64,000 nt of DNA from Sphingobium yanoikuyae (GTDB lineage Bacteria > Pseudomonadota > Alphaproteobacteria > Sphingomonadales > Sphingomonadaceae): positions 1 to 64,000 of the forward strand of contig NZ_CP053021.1 in NCBI RefSeq assembly GCF_013001025.1. The letters run 5' to 3'. Shown in pieces: positions 44,521 through 53,178 of the stretch (position 1 is the stretch's first letter; each line of letters opens with the position of its first letter). Position numbers and translations under genes: made by a program. The notes under the pieces were generated by a model. The model saw only the letters and a list, made by a program, of their open reading frames with translations, had not been told where the DNA came from and searched no databases.

Positions 44521-45063
44521 TCAGGCGATGAACCCTGCGCCGAGGAGCAGGAGCAGCTTCACGTCCATGGCGAAGCCCTGTTCGCGCCAGGCGGCGATCT
44601 GGTCCGGCAGGGTGGCGAGGGGGACGCGGTGGACGCGGATATCCTCGCTGTCGACGCCGCCGCCCTCGCCGGTCTTTACCAGATCATGGGCGCGGAACAG
44701 GGTGAAGCTTTCCGAGACCATGCCGGGCGAGCTGAAAAATTCGCCGAGCGATTCGAGGCGACCGGGGAGATAGCCGGTCTCCTCCTCCAGTTCGCGGCTG
44801 GCGGCAAGGCTGGCGTCCTCGCCAGCGTCATGATCGCCGACGAGGCCTGCGGGCAGTTCGATGCAGCGCTTGCCGAGCGGTACGCGATACTGGTCGACCA
44901 GCAGGACATGGCGGCCGTCCGCATCCTCGTCGATCGCCAGGATGACGGCGGCACGGATGCCGCGGGCGCGGCCGACATATTCCCATTTGCCGCGCTTCTT
45001 CGCGGTGATGAAGCGCCCGGTCCACATGACTTCCTCGGGCGCATTCCAGTCATTATCGCTCAT
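44521..45063 (-). CDS. NUDIX hydrolase, ADP-ribose pyrophosphatase-like
   Basis: The 180-residue product has a complete Nudix box (GDHDAGEDASLAASRELEEE then TGY) and a C-terminal portion VSESFTLFRAHDLVKTGEGG as in ADP-ribose pyrophosphatases. It probably splits a nucleoside-diphosphate-linked compound. The start at 45063 overlaps the stop of the TPM gene (ATGA), so it is the last gene of the lemA-TPM operon. A longer upstream frame is an artefact. Confidence 0.9.
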   Translation of the reverse strand: MSDNDWNAPEEVMWTGRFITAKKRGKWEYVGRARGIRAAVILAIDEDADGRHVLLVDQYRVPLGKRCIELPAGLVGDHDAGEDASLAASRELEEETGYLPGRLESLGEFFSSPGMVSESFTLFRAHDLVKTGEGGGVDSEDIRVHRVPLATLPDQIAAWREQGFAMDVKLLLLLGAGFIA

Positions 45064-45740
45064 AATTCGATCAGTCTGTCCGGCAGTTCGTTGATGTCGT
45101 CGGCGGCGCGGGGGAAGTGCGGCGCCAGAATCGCGCCGACCCGGCCGACGGCGAGGGCTAGCCCTTCGCCCGGCCGGTCGTCGCGCACCGCATCGATCAG
45201 CAGCGCCATCGCCTCGCCCCAAGCTTCGGGCGTGACGCGATCGTTGATCGCCTTGTCGGCGACGATTTCGGCGCGATGCTCGTCGAGCGAGAGATAGATG
45301 AGGACGCCGGTGCGGCCGGCGGTGCGGGCCTCGGCAGCGGCGCGGAACAGCAATATGGCGCGGCGGCGCACCCGGCGCGCCTTGGTCGCGCGCGGGGTGA
45401 GCGCCATGCGCAGCGGCATGATCGCGAGCAGGTAGCGCACCACCAGAAAGTCGAGGATCAGGTCGCCGAGCAATAGGGTCAGCATCTTCCAGTCGGCGAC
45501 CTGATGGTCCCAATCGCCCAGCAGCCGGCCGGCCAGGTCGCGCAGATAGTCCGGGAAGAAGGCGAAGAAGGCGAGGGCGACGAACACGGTGCCGATCGCC
45601 CAGTGCAGGCCGACATCATGATAGGCGTCGGACCGACGCGCGACGATCGGCACGATCTCGCCCGATGTCTGCTTTTCGGCCTCCATCACGGCGGCCGAGA
45701 CAAGGTCATGATCGCGTTCGCTGAACTGTACCGGCTTCAC
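45060..45740 (-). CDS. TPM-domain membrane protein
   Basis: This 226-residue protein starts at GTG 45740, overlapping the stop of the previous TPM gene (GTGA). It has a TPM-like N-terminal domain (VSAAVMEAEKQTSGEIVPIV), two hydrophobic stretches (IGTVFVALAFFAFFPDYL, LLLGDLILDFLVVRYLLAIM) and a C-terminal helical region (VLIYLSLDEHRAEIVADKAI). It is a shorter, differently arranged member of the TPM group than its two neighbours. Confidence 0.8.
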   Translation of the reverse strand: MKPVQFSERDHDLVSAAVMEAEKQTSGEIVPIVARRSDAYHDVGLHWAIGTVFVALAFFAFFPDYLRDLAGRLLGDWDHQVADWKMLTLLLGDLILDFLVVRYLLAIMPLRMALTPRATKARRVRRRAILLFRAAAEARTAGRTGVLIYLSLDEHRAEIVADKAINDRVTPEAWGEAMALLIDAVRDDRPGEGLALAVGRVGAILAPHFPRAADDINELPDRLIEL

Positions 45741-46543
45741 CAACTGCCTCCCGCACCGCCGCCGCCAAAGCTGCCGCCACCGCCGGAAAAGCCGCCGCCA
45801 TCGCCGCCGCCCCAGCCACCGCCGCCACTGCCCCAGCCCGAACCACCACCGCTGCCCCAGCCGCTGTCGGACGGGCCCCAGATGATGACCGGGCCGGCGC
45901 CGCCGCGATAGCGGCGACCGCGACCGCCGCGGCTGGCGAACATCGATATGCCGACGATGACGATCACGATGACCCAGAAGACCAGCATCACGGCGCCGCC
46001 GCCGCTGTCGCCCTTGCGCTGCTCCGCCTCGGCTGCGGCGGCGCGTGCCTTCGCCTCCTCGGGCGGCAGGGTCAGCAGGGTGGCGAGTTCGTTGACACCT
46101 GCGTCGATGCCGCCGGGAAAGTCGCCGGCCTTGAAACGCGGTATGATGGCGGTGCGATAGATGCGCGAGGCAAGCGCGTCGGTGACGATACCCTCGACAC
46201 CATAGCCGGTAGCGATCCACACCTTGCGCTCGTTCGGGGCGACCAGCAGGATCGTGCCGTCGTCCTTTTCCTTGCTGCCGATGCCCCAGCTGCGGCCGAG
46301 CTGATAGGCATAGTCGCCAATCTCATAGCCTTGGAGATCGGGGACGGTGGCGACCACTACCTGCCGCCCGCTCTGCTTGTCGAGCGCGGCCAGCTTGGCG
46401 GTCAGCGCCTGCTCCTGCTGCGGCGAGAGCAGGTTGGCGGCATCGACCACTTGGCCGGTCAGCTTGGGAAAGGTCTGCGCCTGCGCCGCCGGCATGAAGA
46501 CCAGCAGCGCAAGGACCAGCAGTATAGAGCGAAGCATCTTCAT
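45737..46543 (-). CDS. TPM-domain protein with glycine-rich tail (YgcG-like)
   Basis: The 268-residue product has a signal peptide, the TPM domain (VVDAANLLSPQQEQALTAKL, IATGYGVEGIVTDALASRIY), a transmembrane segment (VMLVFWVIVIVIVGISMF) and a glycine-rich C-terminal tail of repeated GGG, with the last residues GGAGGSW. TPM proteins are linked to LemA and to membrane or photosystem maintenance; the exact role is unknown. Start overlaps the preceding TPM stop (ATGA). Confidence 0.88.
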   Translation of the reverse strand: MKMLRSILLVLALLVFMPAAQAQTFPKLTGQVVDAANLLSPQQEQALTAKLAALDKQSGRQVVVATVPDLQGYEIGDYAYQLGRSWGIGSKEKDDGTILLVAPNERKVWIATGYGVEGIVTDALASRIYRTAIIPRFKAGDFPGGIDAGVNELATLLTLPPEEAKARAAAAEAEQRKGDSGGGAVMLVFWVIVIVIVGISMFASRGGRGRRYRGGAGPVIIWGPSDSGWGSGGGSGWGSGGGGWGGGDGGGFSGGGGSFGGGGAGGSW

Positions 46544-47049
46544 GCCGCCACCTTCCGAGCGGGGCGATGTTCCAGCACCTCGATCATAGCGCCCGATCCG
46601 GCGAGAATCGCGGATTGCGGATCGCCGGCCGTGAAATGCGGCATCATCATGCGGCGGATGATCTGGTCGCAGACCTCGTCCTTCATCACCGTCTCCAGAC
46701 CCTTGCCCACTTCGATGCGGACCTTGCGCTCGGTCGGCGCAACGAGAAGCAAAAGACCGTCATTACGTTCCTTACTGCCGAGCGCCCAACTGCGTGCAAG
46801 CCGCAGCGAATAATCGTTGATCGCCTCGCCGCCGAGAGTGGGTGTCGTGGCGATCACCATCTGTACGCCGGTCTGTCGTTCCAGCCGGGCAAGGCGGGCG
46901 GTCAGGGCCGTCGCGGTCGCGCTATCAAGCAAGCCTGCCTTATCCACCACGCGACCCGTCAGCTCCAAGGCCGGCTTGGGCGCATCGGCTGCAGCCCCGC
47001 TGCAGGCAGCAAGCAGGGGCAGCAGGACCAGCAGCAGGCGCCGCATCAT
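46540..47049 (-). CDS. TPM-domain lipoprotein
   Basis: The 169-residue product has a lipoprotein signal (LLVLLPLLAACSGAAAD) and a TPM domain (VVDKAGLLDSATATALTARL, VRIEVGKGLETVMKDEVCDQ). The start at 47049 (or 47046) was chosen because the upstream frame is Arg-rich and unlike a signal peptide. It is between lemA and the Gly-rich TPM gene, overlapping the latter by 4 nt. It is presumably a periplasmic partner of that protein. Confidence 0.82.
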   Translation of the reverse strand: MMRRLLLVLLPLLAACSGAAADAPKPALELTGRVVDKAGLLDSATATALTARLARLERQTGVQMVIATTPTLGGEAINDYSLRLARSWALGSKERNDGLLLLVAPTERKVRIEVGKGLETVMKDEVCDQIIRRMMMPHFTAGDPQSAILAGSGAMIEVLEHRPARKVAA

Positions 47050-47059
47050 CGCGATCGGC

Positions 47060-47662
47060 TCAGTTGCCGAAGTCGACCTTGGGCGCTTCTTCCGCGCCGG
47101 GCGTGACCGCCTGGAACGGGGCCATGGGCTTTGCGCCATGGATCAGCTTGGCGCCGATCGCGTCGGGGAAGGTGCGGATGCGGGTATTATAGGCCTGCAC
47201 CGCTTCATTATAGTCGCGGATCGAGACGGCGATGCGGTTTTCCGTGCCTTCCAGCTGCGACTGGAGCTGGAGGAAATTCTCGTTGGTCTTGAGGTCGGGA
47301 TAGGCCTCGACCGAGGCGAGCAGGCGGCCAAGGCCCTGGCTCAGCTGTGCCTGGGCGGCCTGATATTGCGCGACCTTGGCCGGATCGGACAGGTCGGCGG
47401 CGTTGATCTGGATCGAGGTCGCCTTGGCGCGGGCTTCGGTCACGGCGGTCAGCGTCGCCTGTTCCTGCTTGCCGGCGGCCTTGACCGTGGCGACGAGATT
47501 GCCGGTGAGGTTGGCGCGGCGCTGATATTGCGCCTGGACGTCAGCCCATTTGGCCTTGGCATTTTCCTCGGCAGTGGGGACGCTGTTGATGCCGCAGGCG
47601 GACAGCGCGAGCGCGCCCATGACCGGCAGCAAAAGGCGGGAGAGGCGACGCGGGAAAAGCAT
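47060..47662 (-). CDS. lemA: LemA family protein
   Basis: The 200-residue product starts [20 protein letters not shown] with a lipoprotein-type signal ([10 protein letters not shown]) and has the LemA pattern [59 protein letters not shown]. It is predicted to be anchored in the envelope with a helical bundle outside. GAGG is 7 nt before the ATG at 47662. It heads a four-gene TPM/NUDIX operon and is divergent from mscL. Confidence 0.92.
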   Translation of the reverse strand: MLFPRRLSRLLLPVMGALALSACGINSVPTAEENAKAKWADVQAQYQRRANLTGNLVATVKAAGKQEQATLTAVTEARAKATSIQINAADLSDPAKVAQYQAAQAQLSQGLGRLLASVEAYPDLKTNENFLQLQSQLEGTENRIAVSIRDYNEAVQAYNTRIRTFPDAIGAKLIHGAKPMAPFQAVTPGAEEAPKVDFGN

Positions 47663-47763
47663 GGAACATCCTCGGCTCTGTTTCGCTGACGGAAATAGGG
47701 CGTTGTCGGATGGCGTGCAACGGGCCATGCAGAGTTTATCGAAGGCGAGACAAGAGGTTCATC

Positions 47764-48198
47764 ATGGGGCTGATTTCGGAATTCAAGACGTTCATCAATC
47801 GCGGCAATGTCATGGACCTGGCGGTTGGTGTCATCATCGGTGGCGCGTTCGCCACCATCACCAAGTCGCTGACCGATGACCTGATCATGCCGGTGGTCGG
47901 CTATCTTTTCGGTGGCGCTGACTTTTCGGGCTACTTCCTGCGCCTGGGCGACCTGCCCGAGGGGTTCAAGGGCAATCCCAACAGCTATGCCGACCTGAAG
48001 GCAGCCGGTGTCGCCATGTTCGGCTGGGGCCAGTTCCTGACCGTGCTGGTCAATTTCATCATCCTGGCCTTCATCATCTTCCTGCTGGTGAAGCTGGTGA
48101 ACAAGGTTCTGGCCAAGCCCGAGGAAGCGCCGGCACCAGCGGTCACGCCGGAGGATATCGTGCTGCTGCGCGAGATTCGCGACTCGCTGAAAAAATAA
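47764..48198 (+). CDS. mscL: large-conductance mechanosensitive channel MscL
   Basis: MscL opens under high membrane tension to release solutes during hypo-osmotic shock. The 144-residue product begins [20 protein letters not shown], with TM1 in [17 protein letters not shown] and TM2 in [20 protein letters not shown], then the C-terminal helix [18 protein letters not shown]. Length is typical. The ATG at 47764 follows AAGAGG. It is probably monocistronic. Confidence 0.96.
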   Translation: MGLISEFKTFINRGNVMDLAVGVIIGGAFATITKSLTDDLIMPVVGYLFGGADFSGYFLRLGDLPEGFKGNPNSYADLKAAGVAMFGWGQFLTVLVNFIILAFIIFLLVKLVNKVLAKPEEAPAPAVTPEDIVLLREIRDSLKK

Positions 48199-48226
48199 GC
48201 GATTGCGACGAACCGATGCCCTGATG

Positions 48227-48251
48227 GGAACCATTGGGGGCGCGGCCGGTT
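48227..48251 (+). promoter_or_regulatory. candidate EcfG general-stress promoter
   Basis: GGAACC (48227-48232), 15 nt, then GGTT (48248-48251) resembles the alphaproteobacterial EcfG consensus (GGAACC, about 15-17 nt, CGTT). It lies about 90 nt upstream of the small lipoprotein gene, a common type of general-stress target. The -10 element is imperfect. Confidence 0.35.
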
Positions 48252-48341
48252 GATCGGCGTCAGGGTTCGGGATGGCAAGGACCGTTCCGAACCTCGTGTC
48301 GAATATGTCAGCCCTGAGGGGGCGTAACAGGAGAAAACGCT

Positions 48342-48614
48342 GTGAAAAGCTTCGTCGCAATCCTTGGCCTTGCCAGCATGGTCTCGCTCGCTGCGTGCGA
48401 TTCCAAGCAGGAAAACAAGGTCGAGAATGCCTACGAGAATCAGGCGGACGCTCTCGACAACCAGGCCGCGAACATGGAAGCGATGGCCGACAACCTGTCG
48501 GGCAACGCCGAGAATGCAGCCGAAAATGCGGCCGACGCGCTGGAGAACAAGGCCGACGCCACCCGCGAAGCGGGCGAGGCTGCCGCCGACGCGGTGGAGA
48601 AGAAGCAGCACTGA
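48342..48614 (+). CDS. small coiled-coil lipoprotein
   Basis: The 90-residue product starts at GTG 48342 with AGGAG upstream. It has a lipoprotein signal (GLASMVSLAACDSKQENK) and then an acidic, Ala/Glu/Asn-rich helical segment with repeated ENAAENAADALEN-type motifs, likely a coiled coil or amphipathic helix. No family is recognised. It is followed by a terminator, so it is a single-gene unit; an EcfG-like promoter lies ahead. Confidence 0.7.
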   Translation: MKSFVAILGLASMVSLAACDSKQENKVENAYENQADALDNQAANMEAMADNLSGNAENAAENAADALENKADATREAGEAAADAVEKKQH

Positions 48615-48640
48615 TCCGCTGCGGCACCGACCATCGGGCC

Positions 48641-48674
48641 AAAGGGGCGTCGCGCTTGCGGCGCCCTTTTTCTT
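48641..48674 (+). terminator. terminator after the small lipoprotein gene
   Basis: A GC-rich, imperfect stem around 48641-48666 is followed by a T-rich tail (CTTTTTCTTT, to 48674). It separates the lipoprotein unit from the chemotaxis operon. Confidence 0.6.
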
Positions 48675-48750
48675 TGCCCGCCCGCGCCTTTAACGGCCCC
48701 TTAACCACGGCCGGCCATGGTGCCCTCGCGCGCATCCAAAGGTCGTGGGA

Positions 48751-51120
48751 ATGGACGAGTTACTTCAGGAATTCATATCCGAAACGCAGGAAACGCTGGA
48801 GGCTCTGGCGGGCGAGGTCGTCGCCTGGGAGGCCAATCCGGGCGATAGCCAGCGGCTGGACGCCATTTTCCGCTTCTTCCATACGGTGAAGGGGAGCTGC
48901 GGCTTCCTCAATCTGCCGCGCTTCGAGAAATTGAGCCATGTGGCCGAGGATGTGTTGTCGGAGATTCGCGCCGGCAACCGCAAGCCCGATCCCGCGACCG
49001 TCAGCGCAGTGCTGGCGATCATGGACCGGATCGGCGAACTGGCCGAGGCGGTGGCGCGCGGCGCGGCCTTGCCCAACGAGAATGACGAATATCTGATCGG
49101 CGCGCTGACGCAGGTGGAGGCGCCGGTCGCGCCCGCCGAGGAAGCGGAGCCCGAAGAGCCCGCGGCGCCGGTCGCGGCGGTGCGCCAGGGCCAGGCGCTG
49201 CGCACCATCCGCCTGCCGCTGTCGCTGATCGATCAACTGATGAACGGCGTGTCGGACATGGTGCTGGCGCGCAACGAATTGTCGCGCAAGCTGCGCGACC
49301 GGTCGGCCGACCCCGAACTGGACAGCGCGTTCGAGCGGCTGTCCACCTGTGTCGCGGACATGCGCGACGTGATTTCCAAGACCCGCATGCAGCGGGTCGA
49401 GCGCCTGTTCGCGGCGATGCCGCGCATGGTGCGCGACCTGAGCCGCGATCTCGACAAGCGGATCGAGCTGAGCCTGGAAGGCGGCGATGTCGAGATGGAC
49501 CGCGAGATGGTGGAGATGGTCGTCGACCCGCTCACCCATATCGTGCGCAACAGCATCGACCATGGTATCGAGACGCCCGAGCGGCGTCGCGCGGCGGGCA
49601 AGCCGGAGGCTGGCCGGTTGCGGCTGGAGGCGCGCCAGTCGGGCAACCAGATCGTGATCGAGATCAGCGATGACGGCGCCGGCATCAACACCGCGCGGCT
49701 GGTGGAAAAGGCGATCGCCGCCGGGCGGCTGACGCCCGATGCGGCGGCGCGGATGACCGAGCAGGACAAGCTGGACCTGATCTTCCAGCCGGGGCTGACG
49801 ACGGCCGCCAAGGTGACGGCGGTGTCGGGCCGTGGCGTCGGTATGGACGTGGTGCGGGCCAATATCGAACGGATCGGCGGCGTCATCGCGCTGGACAATC
49901 ATCCGGGGCAGGGGCTGCGCATCACGCTGCGCGTGCCGCTGACGCTGACCATCATTCCGGGGCTGATCGTGCGCGCCGGCGGACTGCATTTCGCGATCCC
50001 GCGCGCGGCGGTGGTCGAGATACTGCACGACAATAACGAGATGATGCAGATTGCCGATGTCGGCGGCGCCAAGATCGCGACGATCCGGTCGATCCGCCAT
50101 TCGATGATCGACCTGGAAGATGTGCTTGGCATGGACAAGCCACAGCAGATCGGACCGCGCGCCGTGATGGTGGTGCGATCGGCGACCGGCGTGCCCTTTG
50201 CCATGGGCGTGTCCGCGGTCGAGAATCATGAGGAACTGGTGATCCGTCCCGCATCGCCGCTGGTGATGGCGAGCGGCGTCTATGCCGGCATGACCTTGCC
50301 CGACAATGGCAAGCCGATGCTGCTGCTGGATGCGGCGGGCCTGGCCAATGCGGCGCGCCTGCCGAACCTGATCGACGATCGCGCCCATGGCGCAGTGGCG
50401 GATGCCGCCGCGCAGGAGGCGGGCGTCGAAATGGTGGCGGCGCTGCGCTTCGAGGAATTGTCGGGCGAACGGCGCCTGCTGCGCCTGTCGCTGATCGAGC
50501 GGGTCGAGGATATCGACGCCAGCCTGTTCGGCCGGTCCGGCGGCCAGGCCTTCGTCCGGCTGGACGAGCGGCTGGTGCCGGTGGTGAACGGCCGCCATGC
50601 CTTTGCCGAGGACAAGGTCTGCGCGCTGCGCCTGCGCGATGGCAGCCTGGAAGCCTGTTACCCGGTTGCGGCGGTGCTGGACATCGTCCAGATGCCGCTG
50701 GTGCCGGACATGGTGGCGATGCACGGCATGCTGAGCGGTGTCGCGGTGGTCGATGGCGAGCATCTGGAGGTCATCAACCCCTTCGCCCTGTTCGCCGCGC
50801 TGCCGCAGGAGCCGATCGCGCCGCACAGCCGGGGCCGTTGCCTGCTGGCCGATGCGGAGGATGGCTGGACCCGCGAGATATTGGCGCCGCTGCTGCGTCA
50901 GGCCGGGCATGAAGTGGTGCTGGGCCTGCCGGGCGATGCCGTCGATGCGCAGGATATCGTGCTCTATTCGGCCGGCGATGTCGGGCAGGTGGCCGAGATC
51001 ATGGGATGCCGGGTGGTGCATCTGCGCGCCACGCCACGGGCGACCGGGCCGATGGATGCCAGCATCTACCGCTATGACCAGGACGCGCTGATGGCGGCGC
51101 TGTCCGGCGCGCGCGGATAA
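48751..51120 (+). CDS. cheA: chemotaxis histidine kinase CheA with degenerate C-terminal receiver
   Basis: The 789-residue kinase has the HPt domain (FRFFHTVKGSCGFL, phospho-His44), a dimerisation helix pair (LIDQLMNGVSDMVLARNE), the HATPase with N-box HIVRNSIDHGIETPE, G1 ISDDGAGIN and G2 GRGVGMDVV, and a CheW-like P5 domain (ITLRVPLTLTIIPGLIVRAG). There is no separate P2 (CheY-binding) domain. Beyond about residue 560 comes a second CheW-like stretch and a final 100 residues (GRCLLADAEDGWTREILAPL to the end) with a receiver-like pattern but no clear phospho-acceptor Asp. It heads the che operon; the cheW start is 12 nt away. Confidence 0.92.
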   Translation: MDELLQEFISETQETLEALAGEVVAWEANPGDSQRLDAIFRFFHTVKGSCGFLNLPRFEKLSHVAEDVLSEIRAGNRKPDPATVSAVLAIMDRIGELAEAVARGAALPNENDEYLIGALTQVEAPVAPAEEAEPEEPAAPVAAVRQGQALRTIRLPLSLIDQLMNGVSDMVLARNELSRKLRDRSADPELDSAFERLSTCVADMRDVISKTRMQRVERLFAAMPRMVRDLSRDLDKRIELSLEGGDVEMDREMVEMVVDPLTHIVRNSIDHGIETPERRRAAGKPEAGRLRLEARQSGNQIVIEISDDGAGINTARLVEKAIAAGRLTPDAAARMTEQDKLDLIFQPGLTTAAKVTAVSGRGVGMDVVRANIERIGGVIALDNHPGQGLRITLRVPLTLTIIPGLIVRAGGLHFAIPRAAVVEILHDNNEMMQIADVGGAKIATIRSIRHSMIDLEDVLGMDKPQQIGPRAVMVVRSATGVPFAMGVSAVENHEELVIRPASPLVMASGVYAGMTLPDNGKPMLLLDAAGLANAARLPNLIDDRAHGAVADAAAQEAGVEMVAALRFEELSGERRLLRLSLIERVEDIDASLFGRSGGQAFVRLDERLVPVVNGRHAFAEDKVCALRLRDGSLEACYPVAAVLDIVQMPLVPDMVAMHGMLSGVAVVDGEHLEVINPFALFAALPQEPIAPHSRGRCLLADAEDGWTREILAPLLRQAGHEVVLGLPGDAVDAQDIVLYSAGDVGQVAEIMGCRVVHLRATPRATGPMDASIYRYDQDALMAALSGARG

Positions 51121-51131
51121 GGGGAAGAGCG

Positions 51132-51569
51132 ATGGAGCAACTCTATCTGTTGGCGACGCTGGCCGGCGCCCGCATCGCGGTCGACGCCAGTGAGGTCGAG
51201 GCGGTGGTCAAGCTGACCGAGATATCGCCCGTGCCCGGCATGGGCGTGCATGTTGCGGGTCTTTCCGCGCTGCGCAGCCGGGTGCTGACGATCATCGATG
51301 TCGCCGCCCTGATTCATGGGCGCGCGACCCCGGCCGACCAGCGCGACCTGGCGATCATCGCCAATATCAGCGGTCATAGCTATGGCCTGATGGTCGATGG
51401 CGTGTCGGATATCTGTCGCGTGCCGGAGGGCGAATTGCCGCTGCGCGGACAGCTCGACCCGGCCTGGATGCCCTTTGCGCGGGGCGTGGTGGAGCATGAG
51501 GGCGTGCCCCATCTGCTGGTGTCGCTGGCCGGCTTCATCGAGGCCGGTGCCCAGGCACAGGCGGCCTGA
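51132..51569 (+). CDS. cheW: chemotaxis scaffold CheW
   Basis: CheW links receptors to CheA. The 145-residue product is a single CheW domain with FALR-like strands LLATLAGARIAVDASEVEAV, LRSRVLTIIDVAALIHGRAT and IIANISGHSYGLMVDGVSDI. Size is that of free CheW. It follows cheA by 12 nt and is followed by an 84-nt gap before the CheY-like gene. Confidence 0.92.
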   Translation: MEQLYLLATLAGARIAVDASEVEAVVKLTEISPVPGMGVHVAGLSALRSRVLTIIDVAALIHGRATPADQRDLAIIANISGHSYGLMVDGVSDICRVPEGELPLRGQLDPAWMPFARGVVEHEGVPHLLVSLAGFIEAGAQAQAA

Positions 51570-51653
51570 TCGCTTGGCCGCATCGTTTACCATTTGCTCG
51601 CCTTTCGCGTTTACGCCTCTCCTCCCGGCACGTAAAAATCAAAGGGACGCTTC

Positions 51654-52019
51654 ATGAAGAACTGCCTGGTCGTCGATGATTCCAAGGTCATCCGCAAAGT
51701 GGCACGCCACATATTGGAATCGCTGGACCTGACCGTGACCGAAGCGGTGGACGGGCAGGATGCCCTGACCCAGTGCGAGGCCAGCCTGCCCGATGTGGTG
51801 CTGCTCGACTGGAACATGCCGGTGATGAGCGGCATGGAATTCCTGCAGGCGCTGTCGGCCACCAAGATGGAGGCCCGGCCCAAGATCATCTTCTGCACCA
51901 CGGAAAACGGCATCAGCCATATCAAGGCGGCGGTCGAGGCCGGTGCCGACGAATATGTGATGAAGCCGTTCGACCGCGAGACGCTGGAGAGCAAGCTGGC
52001 GATCGTCGGGGTCATCTAG
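51654..52019 (+). CDS. cheY: CheY-like response regulator
   Basis: The 121-residue receiver has the acidic pair in CLVVDDSKVIRKVARHIL, the phospho-Asp in VVLLDWNMPVMSGMEFL, the Thr in IFCTTENGI and the Lys in YVMKPFDRETL. It has no output domain. It is the diffusible phospho-relay target of the operon's CheA. Confidence 0.92.
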   Translation: MKNCLVVDDSKVIRKVARHILESLDLTVTEAVDGQDALTQCEASLPDVVLLDWNMPVMSGMEFLQALSATKMEARPKIIFCTTENGISHIKAAVEAGADEYVMKPFDRETLESKLAIVGVI

Positions 52020-52083
52020 GCCCGGTCCCTCCCTTCGAGGATATCGCCGTCTTTCCCAGCCTCTTCGTTCTGAAAGCCCGTCA

Positions 52084-53178
52084 ATGACCGTCTTCGTGCC
52101 GACCATGGTCAGCCTCGACAGCCACACCGCTCCCGCGGTGCGCACGCTGGTGGTTGACGATTCGGTGGTGGTGCGCACGGTGATCGAGCGCATCCTGAAC
52201 GCCGATCCCGGCTTTACCGTCGTCCACAAGACCAACAGCGCGGAAAATGCGCTGCGCTATCTGGCCGAACATAGTGTCGACCTGGTGCTGCTCGACATCG
52301 AACTGCCGGGCCAGAGCGGCCTGGCGGCGCTGCCCGCGATCCTGCGATCGAACCCGCAGGGCAAGGTGGCGATCCTGTCCGGCCGCTGCGAGGAGGGCAG
52401 CGCGGCGGCGATCGAGGCGCTGGCGCTGGGCGCGAGCGATATCCTGTCCAAGCCGGGCAGCGGCAGCTTTGGCGAACAATTCCCACAGGCATTGATCGAT
52501 CGGCTTGGCCGGCTGTTCGGCGGCGAAGCGCCAACGGCACCGGCGCAGCGATCAACCATGGTTCCGCCCGCCCATGCGACCGGCGCTGCGGTCGAACCCC
52601 TGGCCTGCCTGGGCATCGGGGCCTCGACCGGGGGCATCCATGCGCTCAGCCAGTTGTTCAGCGGCCTGACCGCGCCGCTGGGCGTGCCGATCCTGCTGAC
52701 CCAGCATCTGCCGGTCAGTTTCACCGTCTATTTCGCGCAGCAACTGGCGCGCATGACCAGCCTGCGGGTCAAGGTGGCGGAGGCCGGCGACCAGTTGGCG
52801 CCCGACACCGTCTATGTCGCGCCGGGCGATGCCAATCTGCTGCTGCGGCGCGGGCTGCATGGCCGGGTGAGCGTGGTGCTGGACCCGGAACGGACGCCGT
52901 CGGGCAATCTGCCGGGCGTCGATCCGATGTTCGCCGCCATGGCGGATGTCTATGGCGCGGGCGCGGCGGGGATCGTGCTCACCGGCATGGGCCGCGACGG
53001 CACGGCCGGGGCGCGGGATATCGTGGCAGCGGGCGGCTGGATCGTCGCCCAGGATGAGCCAAGCAGCGTGGTATGGGGGATGCCGGGATCGGTCGCGGGG
53101 GCAGGGCTGACCTGTGCGCTGATGGAACCCCATGCGATCATGGATTTTGTCGCACGACGCGGAAAGATGAACGACTGA
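52084..53178 (+). CDS. cheB: chemotaxis methylesterase CheB
   Basis: CheB removes methyl groups from receptors after phosphorylation. The 364-residue product has an N-terminal receiver (LVVDDSVVVRTVIERIL, VLLDIELPG) and a C-terminal methylesterase domain with the Ser-His-Asp triad in GIGASTGGIHALSQL, LLTQHLPVSFTVYFA and LTGMGRDGTAGARD. Its stop overlaps the cheR start (TGATG). Confidence 0.95.
   Translation: MTVFVPTMVSLDSHTAPAVRTLVVDDSVVVRTVIERILNADPGFTVVHKTNSAENALRYLAEHSVDLVLLDIELPGQSGLAALPAILRSNPQGKVAILSGRCEEGSAAAIEALALGASDILSKPGSGSFGEQFPQALIDRLGRLFGGEAPTAPAQRSTMVPPAHATGAAVEPLACLGIGASTGGIHALSQLFSGLTAPLGVPILLTQHLPVSFTVYFAQQLARMTSLRVKVAEAGDQLAPDTVYVAPGDANLLLRRGLHGRVSVVLDPERTPSGNLPGVDPMFAAMADVYGAGAAGIVLTGMGRDGTAGARDIVAAGGWIVAQDEPSSVVWGMPGSVAGAGLTCALMEPHAIMDFVARRGKMND

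Noticed and set aside
48760..51021. 753-codon minus-strand frame opposite cheA
   Set aside because: His/Arg/Gln-rich shadow; cheA on the plus strand has all kinase motifs.
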